A stretch of DNA of 34,309 nucleotides from an uncultured Subdoligranulum sp. (GCA_904374465.1 CAJFFY010000028.1:1-34309), one strand, 5' to 3'. Shown: positions 23,276-31,663, counted from the first letter of the stretch. The notes: generated by a model not told the origin, from the letters alone. Translations and numbers: made by a program.

Positions 23276-23997
23276 TCGAAGTAAAAAACCTGCACAAGAC
23301 CTACCGCAAGCACGGCGCCACCGTGGGGTTGCTGGGGGCGGACTTCACGGTGCCGGACGGCCAGATCGTGGGCATCCTGGGGGAAAACGGCGCCGGCAAA
23401 ACCACCCTGCTGCGGGCCATGGCGGGGCTGCTGCCCGCCGGCGGCCAGGCACTGTTTGACGGCAAACCGGCCGCCAGCCAGTACCAGCGCATCAGCTACA
23501 TCACCGGCGAGGGCAGCTACTACCCCACCCTGACAGTGGCGGAGTACGGCGCCATGCTGGCCGACCTGAACCCCGCCTTTGACGAGGTGCGGTATAAAGA
23601 ATTCCTGGACTTTTTCAGCCTTTCGAGCAGGGATATCATCGGGCATCTTTCCACCGGACAGCGGGCCCGGGTGGAGCTGGCCGCCGGCTTTGCCAAGCGC
23701 GCCGCCTACTACCTGATGGACGAGCCTTTCCTGGGCAAGGACCCCTTCACCCGCAAGGACTTCATCAAGCTGATGAGCGGCACCCTCCACGGGGAGGAGA
23801 CCATCCTGCTGACCACCCACTACCTGGACGACGTGGAACACTTCCTGGACCGGGCGATCATCCTGCACAAAGGGCGCATCGCCGAGGATGTGCTGACCGA
23901 CGACCTGCACGAGGCCGGCGACACCCTGCTGACCCGGATGGCCAAAGCCTGCGGGTGGGATCCCCAGCATTACCTGCAGTTCGGCCAGGACAACTGA
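23272..23997 (+). CDS. ABC transporter ATP-binding protein of the GntR-led operon
   Basis: A 241-residue ATPase with all core motifs: Walker A GENGAGKTT (37-45), signature LSTGQ (126-130), Walker B YYLMDEP with Asp150 and Glu151, and the switch histidine His183 in TTHYLDD. The D-loop reads LGKD instead of the usual GLD, a variant seen in some YtrB-like proteins. It is the last gene of the operon and overlaps the third ectoprotein gene by ATGA, so its output is tied to that of the ectoproteins. It should power the membrane protein at 18218-19000. Transcription ends at 24008-24041. Confidence 0.93.
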   Translation: MIEVKNLHKTYRKHGATVGLLGADFTVPDGQIVGILGENGAGKTTLLRAMAGLLPAGGQALFDGKPAASQYQRISYITGEGSYYPTLTVAEYGAMLADLNPAFDEVRYKEFLDFFSLSSRDIIGHLSTGQRARVELAAGFAKRAAYYLMDEPFLGKDPFTRKDFIKLMSGTLHGEETILLTTHYLDDVEHFLDRAIILHKGRIAEDVLTDDLHEAGDTLLTRMAKACGWDPQHYLQFGQDN

Positions 23998-24007
23998 AGC
24001 CTGCAAC

Positions 24008-24041
24008 ACAAGCGGGCCACCCGAAGGGGTGGCCCGCTTGT
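24008..24041. terminator. Bidirectional terminator between ATPase and GH2 genes
   Basis: ACAAGCGGGCCACCC (24008-24022) pairs perfectly with GGGTGGCCCGCTTGT (24027-24041) around a four-base loop GAAG. It sits between converging genes, with short T-rich ends on each side. Confidence 0.85.
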
Positions 24042-24046
24042 CTGTG

Positions 24047-25780
24047 TCAATGGGATTTTCCGGCACAGGAGGCCGCAAAGGCCGCCTGCAGTTCGTCGGC
24101 AATGGCGCCCATGGCGGCGGCATCCGGCTTGACCACCCGCCGGTCGTAGGTGACCAGGCCGTTGATCTCGTCCTCCACGTCGGAGAGCTGGGTGTAGATG
24201 GCCGCACACAGGCCGCGGCCCACGGCGGGCAGCACCTTTTGCCGGTACAGCCCGGTGATGGCCTGCTGCAGCGCGGCGCGGTCGGTGGTGGTGCTGTAGC
24301 CGTAGCTTTTGTCAGGGTTGGCCCGGTGGCCGTCCACCGCCAGGCAGCAGCCGCCGAACTCCGAGAGGACCAGCGGCCGCTTGCCGGCACGCAGCACCCA
24401 GGGGCCATAATAGATGTGGCGGCTGTCCACGTCGGTTTTGCCGCCCCGGAACCAGCCCGAGGTGGCATCGATGAACCGGGAACTGTCCAGTGCCCGCAGC
24501 TTTTGGTAGACGGCCGTGGCGTCGAACTGGCCCCAGCCCTCGTTGAAGATGGTCCAGTAACAGACGCAGGGATGGTTATAGAGCTGGCGCACCGTAGCCC
24601 GCATACCGTCCAGAAAGGCCGCCCGGGTGGCGGGGTCCTTATGCATGTGGCGGTCGGGCAGCCGCTGCACCCACAGGGTGGGCCAGACGGTGTCCCGCCA
24701 GTAGGCATAGTCGCCGTTGTTGACCATATCCTGAAAGACCACCATGCCCAGCCTGTCGCAGAGGTAGTAAAAATAGTCCGGCTCCACCTTGATGTGTTTG
24801 CGCAGCGTGTTGAAGCCCAGCCGCTGCAGCATCCGGATGTCCTGCTCGTAGCATTCCGGCGTGGCCGGGGTGAACAGCCCGTCGCTGAAATATCCCTGGT
24901 CCAGCACCCCGTGGAAAAACACCGGCCGGCCGTTGAGGCAGAGCCGGGGGTGGCCCCCCGCTTTTTGGATGGTGAGTTTGCGCAGGGCAAAGTAACTTTC
25001 CACCCGGTCGGTGGGGGTTTGCACCGTGCATTCATATAAGTAGGGGTCCGCCGGGCACCACAGCCGCGGCCGGGCCGGGCGGATTTCGGCCCGGCCGTTT
25101 TGCAGCGGCACGGTCAGCGGGCCGTCGGGGGTATGCACCGTGACGGCGCCCTGCTGGGTGGCGTCGCCGGTGTCCAGTATGGCCCGGCTATCGTCGGCGG
25201 TGACGGTCAGCCCCGGCAGGGCGTGGGGCGGCAGCGGTTCCAGCCAGACGGTCTGCCAGACGCCCGACACCGGGGTGTACCACATGCCGCCCCGCTGCTG
25301 CACCTGCTTGCCGTAGGGCAGCACGGTGCTGCGCAGATCGTCCCGCACCCGCAGCAGGATCTCGTTGGCGCCGGTGCGCCAGGCACCGGTCACCCCGAAG
25401 GTCATGGCCTCGTAGCCGCCGGTGTGGGACCCCACGGCCATCCCGTTGACCCAGGCGTCCAGCACCTGGTCGGCGGCGCCGATGTGCAGCGCCAGCTGCG
25501 CCCCGGCCCAGTCGTCGGGCAGGGTGACGGTGCGGCGGTACCACAGGGCACTGCCCTCGGCAAAATGCTGCCCCACGCCGGAGAGCACACTTTCGGGGCA
25601 GAAGGGCAGACGGATTTTCCCGGGGAAACGGGCGGGCGGGGCGTCGCCCTCGGTGACGGCAAAGTCCCACCAGCCGTTGAGGTTGAGCCAGCGGTCCCGC
25701 CGGAATTGGGGGCGGGGGTAGACTTGCCAGGGGACGTCCGGCAGGTGCTCCCCCGCCGGGGTCAGCAGCGTTTGCAGCAT
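24047..25780 (-). CDS. Glycoside hydrolase family 2 protein
   Basis: A 577-residue cytoplasmic GH2 enzyme (no signal peptide). An N-terminal sugar-binding jelly-roll (YPRPQFRRDRWLNLNGWWDFAV, then ALHIGAADQVLDAWVNG) is followed by an immunoglobulin-like domain and the catalytic barrel. The acid/base is Glu414 in the motif NEGWGQFD and the nucleophile is probably Glu474 in SEFGG. The protein is at the short end of the family and lacks the C-terminal domains of LacZ. I do not see the Asn-x-Lys motif that marks beta-glucuronidases, so a beta-galactosidase-like or other specificity is more likely. ATG 25780 follows AAAGGAGGA; the frame runs upstream only through the end of the GNAT gene. It is the last of four genes on one transcript. 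Confidence 0.9.
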   Translation of the reverse strand: MLQTLLTPAGEHLPDVPWQVYPRPQFRRDRWLNLNGWWDFAVTEGDAPPARFPGKIRLPFCPESVLSGVGQHFAEGSALWYRRTVTLPDDWAGAQLALHIGAADQVLDAWVNGMAVGSHTGGYEAMTFGVTGAWRTGANEILLRVRDDLRSTVLPYGKQVQQRGGMWYTPVSGVWQTVWLEPLPPHALPGLTVTADDSRAILDTGDATQQGAVTVHTPDGPLTVPLQNGRAEIRPARPRLWCPADPYLYECTVQTPTDRVESYFALRKLTIQKAGGHPRLCLNGRPVFFHGVLDQGYFSDGLFTPATPECYEQDIRMLQRLGFNTLRKHIKVEPDYFYYLCDRLGMVVFQDMVNNGDYAYWRDTVWPTLWVQRLPDRHMHKDPATRAAFLDGMRATVRQLYNHPCVCYWTIFNEGWGQFDATAVYQKLRALDSSRFIDATSGWFRGGKTDVDSRHIYYGPWVLRAGKRPLVLSEFGGCCLAVDGHRANPDKSYGYSTTTDRAALQQAITGLYRQKVLPAVGRGLCAAIYTQLSDVEDEINGLVTYDRRVVKPDAAAMGAIADELQAAFAASCAGKSH

Positions 25781-25811
25781 GGGGCATTCCTCCTTTCCCC
25801 GAAACAGGCTG

Positions 25812-26309
25812 TCAGGGCAGCCGCTCATAGGCCAGCCGGGGGCTGCCGTCCTCCACCCGGATGATGCCGCAGTAGACAAAGCCCGCCCCGGCTATATGGT
25901 TGCGCATGGGGCGGTTGTCGGCGTGGGTGTCAATGCGCAGGTGGGGGCAGCACCCCGCCGCAAAGGCCACCGCCGCCCCAAAGATCCCGTGGCAGATGCC
26001 GTCCCCCGCCAGCCGGTGGATGGTCAGGTAGGGGGCGTCGCTCTGCCAGGCACCGTCGATGACCCGGTAGGTGGGGTCCTGGCCCGGCACCAGGGCAAAG
26101 GCGCCGTGGGGCACGCCGTCCCGGCAGACCAGCCAGAGCTGCCCCCGGGCGATGTCCCCCTCCAGCTGCGCGCGGGTGGGGCGGTCGGTGCCCCACTGGG
26201 TGGGGTTGCCCGACGCCGCCATAAAGGCCCGGGCCGACCGGTAGAGGGCATCCAGGGCCGGCAGGTCGGCGGGGGTGGCGGCGCGGACGGTCAACGGGGC
26301 AGACGGCAT
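25812..26309 (-). CDS. GNAT-family N-acetyltransferase
   Basis: A 165-residue acetyltransferase of GNAT size. The N-terminal block TVRAATPADLPALDALYRSARAFMAASGN is typical. The central LTIHRLAGDGICHGIF stands where the acetyl-CoA pyrophosphate-binding loop belongs, and DTHADNRPMRNHIAGAGFVYCGII is the usual late motif (N-x2-M/A-GF). The target amine is unknown. It lies 15 bp after the oxidoreductase gene and 31 bp before the GH2 gene, so it probably belongs to the same pathway or transcript. The start is supported by AAAGGAT upstream of ATG 26309. Confidence 0.88.
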   Translation of the reverse strand: MPSAPLTVRAATPADLPALDALYRSARAFMAASGNPTQWGTDRPTRAQLEGDIARGQLWLVCRDGVPHGAFALVPGQDPTYRVIDGAWQSDAPYLTIHRLAGDGICHGIFGAAVAFAAGCCPHLRIDTHADNRPMRNHIAGAGFVYCGIIRVEDGSPRLAYERLP

Positions 26310-26324
26310 GGCAAAGGATCCTTT

Positions 26325-27482
26325 CTATTTCATGTTGGCGCTGGCCAGCACGATGGTATCGTGTTCAAACTTGGACAGAAAGCCGGTCTTTTTGTAAAAG
26401 TGGGGCATCTTTTCGGCCACCCCCGCCCGGGTGTAGAAGGGGCTGTCGGGGCCGATGGGCAGCGTCACGGTGCGCTGTTCCGCCGCCGACTGGTAGATGG
26501 CCATGATGAGCTCCAGCGTGTTGCGGCCCTGCTGCCCGTCGATGAGCAGCGGCGCGCCCTCGTCGATGGCCCGCAGCAGGTTGTCGGCCAGGCCGGCGTG
26601 GCCCTCGTACCGCAGGGGCGGGATGGCCTCGTAGGCGGCGTTCAGTTCCGCCAGCAGGGCGGTGTTTTCCCGGGGAAAGCCGTTTTCCAGCGGGGTGTCG
26701 GCGCTGAAGGCGTGGGGAATCTCCAGGGTGGCCTTCTCGCAGGCGAAGGTCAGGCTCTGCTTCTGCCCGTGGCAGACCAGATTGGCCGAAAGCTGGGCGA
26801 AGCTGCCGTTTGCAAAGCGCAGCATCGCCATCGAGAGGTCCTCCTCCTCGCTGTTGGTGTGGGCCACGTTGCCCAGCACCGCCGTGACCTGGGTGGGCAT
26901 GCCGGCCATCCAGGCCAGCAGGTCGATGTGATGCACCGCGTGCACAAAGGTGCAGCCGCCACCCTCGGTGGCCCAACTGCCCCGCCAGGCCAGGTCATAA
27001 TAGCTGCGGCCCCGCCACCAGAAGGAGTTGACCTGGGTGTAAAGCAGTTTACCGGCGATGCCGCTTTGCAGCAGCTGTTTGGTGCGCCAGATGGGGGTCA
27101 GGCAGCGGCTCTGGGCCACCACCTGCAATTTGTGGCCGGTGCGGGCGGCGGCTTCGATCATGGCGTCGCACTCTTCCAGCGAGGGGGCCATCGGCTTTTC
27201 CACCAGCACATGGCAGCCGTGTTCCAGCGCCCAGACGGTGATTTCCCGGTGGGTGTCGGGCGGGGTGAGCACCGCCACGATGTCACAGCCTGAAGCCTCG
27301 ATGGCCTGCTTGTAATCGGTGTAGGCTGTGGCGTCCAGACCGGCGGTGTCGATGGCCTTTTGGGCGGATGCCCGGTGGTTGGCCACAATGCCCACCACTT
27401 TGGCCCGGCCGTCCAGCCCCTCAAAGGCGGCAATGTGGGTGGGGCAGATGGACCCCGCCCCGATGAGCAGGACTTTGTGCAT
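26325..27482 (-). CDS. Gfo/Idh/MocA-family oxidoreductase
   Basis: A 385-residue NAD(P)-dependent oxidoreductase. The Rossmann motif is KVLLIGAGSICPTHIAAF at the N-terminus. The catalytic lysine is in the EKP motif (VLVEKPMAPSLEECDAM, near residue 95), and the active-site His-Asp pair is in AVHHIDLLAWMAG. This family oxidises or reduces sugars, inositols and sugar-derived acids. A sialic-acid-processing relative (NanOx) exists in gut Clostridia, but this gene is in the GH2 operon, 16 kb from nan, and I see nothing that identifies it as NanOx. The gene is 15 bp downstream of the MATE gene and follows AAAGGAG. Confidence 0.9.
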   Translation of the reverse strand: MHKVLLIGAGSICPTHIAAFEGLDGRAKVVGIVANHRASAQKAIDTAGLDATAYTDYKQAIEASGCDIVAVLTPPDTHREITVWALEHGCHVLVEKPMAPSLEECDAMIEAAARTGHKLQVVAQSRCLTPIWRTKQLLQSGIAGKLLYTQVNSFWWRGRSYYDLAWRGSWATEGGGCTFVHAVHHIDLLAWMAGMPTQVTAVLGNVAHTNSEEEDLSMAMLRFANGSFAQLSANLVCHGQKQSLTFACEKATLEIPHAFSADTPLENGFPRENTALLAELNAAYEAIPPLRYEGHAGLADNLLRAIDEGAPLLIDGQQGRNTLELIMAIYQSAAEQRTVTLPIGPDSPFYTRAGVAEKMPHFYKKTGFLSKFEHDTIVLASANMK

Positions 27483-27497
27483 GGTACAGCGCTCCTT

Positions 27498-28898
27498 TCA
27501 GGTTCCGTTGTGTGCGGGTTGGGTTTCCATGGCGGAAAGTTCCGGCATGACGGTGCGGCGCATGGTGAGGTAGCAGGCCAGCCCGCCGATGCAGTTGGAG
27601 ATGGGCTCGGCCAGGAAGACGCCGTTGACCCCCAGCCCCGCCACCCGGGGCAGCAGCAGGGTCAGCGGCACCACGATGACCGCCTTGCGCAGCAGCGAGA
27701 AAAAGATGGCCATTTTGGCCTTGTTCAGCGACTTGAAGACACTCTGGCCGCTGAACTGGAAGGCCATCATGACAAACCCGAAGAAGTAGATGTGCAGCGA
27801 AGGCACGGCCGCCGCCAGCAGGTCGGGGTCCTGATTGAAGATCCTGATGAACCCCGCCGGGAACAGACTGATGAGCCCCCAGATGACCAGCGTATAGCCG
27901 AAGCCCAGCTGGGTCATGAACCGGACGGCCTTACGCACCCGGGGCACCTGGCGGGCGCCGTAGTTGTAGCTGATGACCGGCGAAGCGCCGTCGGTGAGGG
28001 CCATGACGGGGGTCTGGGCGATCTGCCGCACCGAGTTGATGACCGTCATGACGCTGATGTACAGATCCCCGCCGAAGGTGCGCAGCGTGGCGTTGCAGGC
28101 CACCTGCACCAGGCTGTCGGTGAAGGACATGACAAAGCTGGAGGTGCCCAGCGCCGTGATGCGCCGGATGCAGGCCCAGTCGGGGCGAAAGCCCCGGAAC
28201 CGCAACCGCAGCTCGGTTTTGGGGCCGGTGAGGAACCGCAGCACCCAGGCCGCCGAAAGCCCCTGGGACACCACCGTGGCGATGGCCGCTCCCCGCACCC
28301 CCAACCCGCAGAGGAAGATCAGCACCGGGTCCAGCACGATGTTGGTGGCGGCGCCCAGCAGCACGGTGAGCATGCCGATGCGGGCAAAGCCCTGGCTGTT
28401 GATGTAGGGGTTGAGCCCCAGGGTGGTCATGACAAATACCGTGCCCAGCAGATAGATGAGCAGGTACGCCGCAGCGTAGGGGTAGGTTTCGTCGCTGGCG
28501 CCGAAGAGGTAGAGGATGGGCTTGTGGAAGACCAGCCCCGCCACCGTGAGCACCAGCCCGCAGACCACCAGCATAAAATAGGCGTTGGTCATGATCTTGC
28601 CGGCAGTTTTTTCGTCCTTTTGCCCGCGGGCGATGGAGCACAGCGGCGCCCCGCCCACCCCGAACAGGTTGGCGAAGGCGGTGACCAGCGTGATAAGGGG
28701 AAAACACAGCCCCAGCCCCGCCAGGGCCAGCGTGCCCTCGCCGGGAATTTTGCCGATGTAGATGCGGTCCACAATGTTGTACAGAAGGTTGAGCACCTGG
28801 GCCACCAGCATGGGGGCGGCCACATCCAGGATGCCCCGGCGCACATCCCCTCGGGAGAAATCCACCTGCCCGCCGTGGTGATTGTCTTTTTGTGCCAT
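27498..28898 (-). CDS. MATE-family transporter
   Basis: A 466-residue MATE protein with about twelve membrane segments. Typical blocks are ILDVAAPMLVAQVLNLLYNIVDRIYIGKIPG near the N-terminus and ALTDGASPVISYNYGARQVPRVRKAVRF in the second half. An in-frame ATG 17 codons upstream lies before the predicted transcription start, so ATG 28898 is preferred. Its AAAGGA ribosome site is rather far away (about 14 bases). It is the first gene of a four-gene operon with an oxidoreductase, an acetyltransferase and a GH2 glycosidase, an unusual setting that suggests export of a metabolite or aglycone (inference). The promoter -10 is at 28938-28943. Confidence 0.9.
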   Translation of the reverse strand: MAQKDNHHGGQVDFSRGDVRRGILDVAAPMLVAQVLNLLYNIVDRIYIGKIPGEGTLALAGLGLCFPLITLVTAFANLFGVGGAPLCSIARGQKDEKTAGKIMTNAYFMLVVCGLVLTVAGLVFHKPILYLFGASDETYPYAAAYLLIYLLGTVFVMTTLGLNPYINSQGFARIGMLTVLLGAATNIVLDPVLIFLCGLGVRGAAIATVVSQGLSAAWVLRFLTGPKTELRLRFRGFRPDWACIRRITALGTSSFVMSFTDSLVQVACNATLRTFGGDLYISVMTVINSVRQIAQTPVMALTDGASPVISYNYGARQVPRVRKAVRFMTQLGFGYTLVIWGLISLFPAGFIRIFNQDPDLLAAAVPSLHIYFFGFVMMAFQFSGQSVFKSLNKAKMAIFFSLLRKAVIVVPLTLLLPRVAGLGVNGVFLAEPISNCIGGLACYLTMRRTVMPELSAMETQPAHNGT

Positions 28899-28937
28899 CG
28901 TTGTATATCCATTCCTTTCCCTTATTTCCCGGTTTTC

Positions 28938-28943
28938 AGTATA
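28938..28943 (-). promoter_or_regulatory. Promoter -10 of the MATE-GH2 operon
   Basis: TATACT on the minus strand within GTGCTATACTGAAAAC, identical over 16 bases to the EamA promoter at 588-593. The -35 position holds TTACCC, a weak match. Confidence 0.55.
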
Positions 28944-28972
28944 GCACATTTCTTGCTTTTGGGTAAGCCGGA

Positions 28973-29001
28973 TTGTTTTTGGGCGGCGGCTGTGTTACAA
29001 T
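28973..29001 (+). promoter_or_regulatory. Promoter of the serine dehydratase operon
   Basis: TTGTTT at 28973-28978 and TACAAT at 28996-29001, with a 17-base spacer and TG one base before the -10. The start is about 45 bases before sdaAB. It is back to back with the MATE promoter. Confidence 0.75.
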
Positions 29002-29052
29002 TTCCCCATGCACGGCGCAAGTGCCGGCACACCATAGAGGGGGCGTGTTTGC

Positions 29053-29709
29053 ATGAACGTATTTGACATCATAGGTCCGGTGATGATCGGGCCATCCAGC
29101 AGCCATACGGCGGGGGCTGCCCGCATCGGCTACATTGCCCGGCAGCTTTTGCAGGCCCGGCCGGTGGCAGCCCGCATTGTGCTGTACGGCAGCTTTGCCA
29201 AAACCTACAAGGGCCACGGCACCGACAAGGCGCTGATCGCCGGCATCCTGGGCATGGAGCCGGACGACGCCCGGCTGCGGTTTTCGCCCCGCATTGCCGC
29301 CGAGGAAGGGCTGGCCGTGACGCTGGAAACCGCCGAGGATACCGACCTGCACCCCAACACCGCGGTGATCACCCTGACCGACGAACAGGGCAGCGCCATG
29401 ACGGTGCGGGGGGCCAGCATCGGCGGGGGCAACATCGTCATTGACGCCATCAACGGCATGCCGGTGCGCATCAGTGGCCAGCATCCCAGCCTGATTGTCC
29501 AGCACCGGGACCGGCCCGGCGTCATTGCCGAGGTTACCGACCTGCTGGCCGACCGGGGGGTCAACATCTGCAACTTTTCCCTGTCCCGCCGCCAGAAGGG
29601 CGGCGAGGCCGTCATGACCATCGAGATGGACGGCGGCCTGGATGAAGCCCTGGCGGACCGCGTGCGGGCCTTGCCCGATGTGACGCTCTGCGTCACCCTG
29701 CTGCCCTGA
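29053..29709 (+). CDS. sdaAB: L-serine dehydratase, beta subunit
   Basis: A 218-residue subunit of the iron-sulfur L-serine dehydratase, which deaminates L-serine to pyruvate and ammonia. The N-terminal signature is FDIIGPVMIGPSSSHTAGAARIG. A C-terminal ACT domain (about residues 148-218) starts at SLIVQHRDRPGVIAEVTDLLADRGVNI. The two-subunit form is standard in Firmicutes, whereas E. coli SdaA is one chain. It is followed after 20 bp by the alpha subunit. ATG 29053 follows GAGGGGG. Confidence 0.95.
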   Translation: MNVFDIIGPVMIGPSSSHTAGAARIGYIARQLLQARPVAARIVLYGSFAKTYKGHGTDKALIAGILGMEPDDARLRFSPRIAAEEGLAVTLETAEDTDLHPNTAVITLTDEQGSAMTVRGASIGGGNIVIDAINGMPVRISGQHPSLIVQHRDRPGVIAEVTDLLADRGVNICNFSLSRRQKGGEAVMTIEMDGGLDEALADRVRALPDVTLCVTLLP

Positions 29710-29729
29710 CATAGCAAAGGAGGTACACC

Positions 29730-30611
29730 ATGCCGGAAGAACTGAACTATCATTCCCTGGCTGGGCTGGTGGCCGCCGCCGAGGCCGCCGGCGAGCCGCT
29801 GTCGGCGCTGGTGCTGCGCCAGCAGGCCGCCCAGCTGGAACAACCCGAAGACCGGGTTTTTGCCCATATGCGGGAGAATTTCCGCGTCATGGCCGCCTGC
29901 ATTGAGCCGGGCTGCCAGCCCGACCTGCGGTCGGCCAGCGGCCTGACCGGAGGCGATGCCTGTAAGATGCGCCGCCGGGTGGAAGAAGGCAAAACCCTCA
30001 CCGGCCCGGTGCTGGGCGGGGCGCTCTACCGGGCCCTGGCCGTCAGCGAGCTGAACGCTGCCATGGGCCGGGTGGTGGCGGCCCCCACCGCGGGCAGCTG
30101 CGGCATTTTGCCCGCAGCGGTACTGACCATGCAGGAGCAGGGTGCCGACGAACACGCCTGCGTCATGAGCCTGTTTACCGCCAGCGCCGTGGGCCTGGTC
30201 ATTGCCGAGAATGCCTGCCTGGCCGGGGCCCAGGGCGGCTGCCAGGCCGAGTGCGGCAGCGCCGCCGCCATGGCCGCCGCCGCGCTGGTGGAGCTGGCGG
30301 GAGGCACGCCCCAGATGCTGGACGACGCGGTGGCCATCGCCCTGAAAAGCCAGCTGGGCCTGGTGTGCGACCCGGTGGCGGGCCTGGTGGAGATTCCCTG
30401 CATCAAGCGCAACGCCGCCGGGGCCTCCATCGCCTTCATGGCGGCCGAGCTGGCCCTGGCGGGCATCGGCAGCCGCATTCCTGCCGACGAAGTCATCACC
30501 GCCATGAAGCGGGTGGGCGACACCATGCCCGCCGCCCTGAAGGAAACCGCCGAGGGCGGCCTGGCTGCCACCCCCACCGCCTGCCGCCTGTGCAAACAGG
30601 TGTTCGGCTGA
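29730..30611 (+). CDS. sdaAA: L-serine dehydratase, alpha subunit (4Fe-4S)
   Basis: A 293-residue catalytic subunit carrying the oxygen-labile 4Fe-4S cluster. Conserved stretches are AAPTAGSCGILPAAVLTM, GAQGGCQAECGSAAAMAAAAL and GLVCDPVAGLVEIPCIKRN; cysteines in the second and third of these are the likely cluster ligands. It is normal length and ends with LCKQVFG. The oxygen sensitivity fits an anaerobe. It has its own AAAGGAGG ribosome site 20 bp after sdaAB and ends just before the terminator 30622-30654. Confidence 0.95.
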   Translation: MPEELNYHSLAGLVAAAEAAGEPLSALVLRQQAAQLEQPEDRVFAHMRENFRVMAACIEPGCQPDLRSASGLTGGDACKMRRRVEEGKTLTGPVLGGALYRALAVSELNAAMGRVVAAPTAGSCGILPAAVLTMQEQGADEHACVMSLFTASAVGLVIAENACLAGAQGGCQAECGSAAAMAAAALVELAGGTPQMLDDAVAIALKSQLGLVCDPVAGLVEIPCIKRNAAGASIAFMAAELALAGIGSRIPADEVITAMKRVGDTMPAALKETAEGGLAATPTACRLCKQVFG

Positions 30612-30621
30612 AACAGCACAG

Positions 30622-30654
30622 AAAAAGGCTCCCGCCGCGGCGGGAGCCTTTTTT
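30622..30654. terminator. Bidirectional terminator between sdaAA and the AEC carrier gene
   Basis: AAAAAGGCTCCCGCC pairs with GGCGGGAGCCTTTTTT around a tight GC centre. A/T runs on both sides make it active for both converging genes. Confidence 0.93.
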
Positions 30655-30659
30655 GGGTG

Positions 30660-31592
30660 TTACAACAGCGTGTCGAACAGCCCCAGCATGACGGGCATGG
30701 TGACGAGCGACAGCAGGGTGGACAGCACATAGAGGGAACTGGATTTTTTCACATCGCAGTCATAGAGCTGGGCCATCGAAGTGATGGTGGCGCAGGCCGG
30801 GGTGATGGTGGCCAGGAACACCGTCATCAGCACCGATTTGCCGTCGGGGATCCAGCCCGCGGCCCCCACCGCCCACAGCACGGCCAACACCGCCAGCGGG
30901 TAAACCAGCAGCCGCAGCGCGCAGGCCAGGTAGTAGCGGGTGGTGCAGATCAGCTGCCGCAGCGGGCTTTCGGCAATGGCCATACCGGCCAGCAGCATGC
31001 ACAGCGGGCCCATCAGGTTGCCCATGCTGTCCATGGTGTCCAACACCGGGCCGGGCAGCGGAATTTTGAAGAGGTAGAGCAGCACCCCCGCCGCAATGGA
31101 AATCAGGTTCACATTGGTGAGGATGGTCTTCCACTGCAGGGCGCCCTGGCCCCGCAGCAGCACCACCCCGTGGGTCCACAGCAGCACCAGCTGGACGATG
31201 ATGAAGGCGCAGGAGTAGATCACATAGTCCGGCCCCTGCAGCGCCTGCACCAGCGGGATGACCAGCGCCCCGGCGTTGCTGTAGATGGCGGTGGCCCGCT
31301 CGATGGCGTCCAGACCCAGCGGCTTTTGCAGCAGTTTGGTGAGCACCAGCCAGAACAGATGGATGCCGGCGGCGATGCTCAGGGCATAGAGCAGCCCGGT
31401 GCGCACCTGGGGGGTGTCCTCAATCTGGAAGGCATTGAGGATGACACAGGGAATAACCAGGTAGACCAGCAGCACCGACACCACCTTGCTGTCCGACGCG
31501 CGCAGCAGGCCGGTGCGCACCACGGCCACCCCCATAAGCAGGATCAAAAACAGCTCGACGATCTCCCGTGCGAGCAACAGGCTGACTTGCAT
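30660..31592 (-). CDS. AEC-family transporter
   Basis: A 310-residue membrane protein of the auxin efflux carrier family, with about ten membrane segments. Typical blocks are IVELFLILLMGVAVVRTGLL at the start and LMGPLCMLLAGMAIAESPLRQLI in the middle, where AEC carriers have the conserved PLGMLLxG-like stretch. Bacterial AEC proteins carry organic acids such as malate, but the substrate here is unknown. ATG 31592 follows GAAAGGAC; an in-frame upstream ATG lies inside the terminator hairpin. The 71-bp gap to the LicT gene contains that hairpin and no visible promoter, so expression may depend on read-through. Confidence 0.88.
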   Translation of the reverse strand: MQVSLLLAREIVELFLILLMGVAVVRTGLLRASDSKVVSVLLVYLVIPCVILNAFQIEDTPQVRTGLLYALSIAAGIHLFWLVLTKLLQKPLGLDAIERATAIYSNAGALVIPLVQALQGPDYVIYSCAFIIVQLVLLWTHGVVLLRGQGALQWKTILTNVNLISIAAGVLLYLFKIPLPGPVLDTMDSMGNLMGPLCMLLAGMAIAESPLRQLICTTRYYLACALRLLVYPLAVLAVLWAVGAAGWIPDGKSVLMTVFLATITPACATITSMAQLYDCDVKKSSSLYVLSTLLSLVTMPVMLGLFDTLL

Positions 31593-31620
31593 AGTTTGTA
31601 CGTCCTTTCTGGAAAACGCC

Positions 31621-31654
31621 AAAAAGAGAGATGCCGGCGGCATCTCTCTTTTTT
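31621..31654 (-). terminator. Hairpin terminator after the licT gene
   Basis: AAAAAGAGAGATGCC (31621-31635) pairs perfectly with GGCATCTCTCTTTTT (31639-31653) around three bases. On the minus strand it follows the licT stop by 10 bp and precedes the AEC gene by about 30 bp. Confidence 0.88.
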
Positions 31655-31663
31655 GGTTGTGGA

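Noticed and set aside
26325..27482. Oxidoreductase as the sialic-acid enzyme NanOx
   Set aside because: Same superfamily and a nan operon in the window, but it is 16 kb away in the GH2 operon and I cannot point to NanOx-specific residues.
25779..29066. Long plus-strand frames of 504 and 568 codons opposite the MATE-GH2 operon
   Set aside because: The composition is that of antisense translation (Gly/His/Gln/Arg/Asp rich), with no ribosome site and no recognisable fold.
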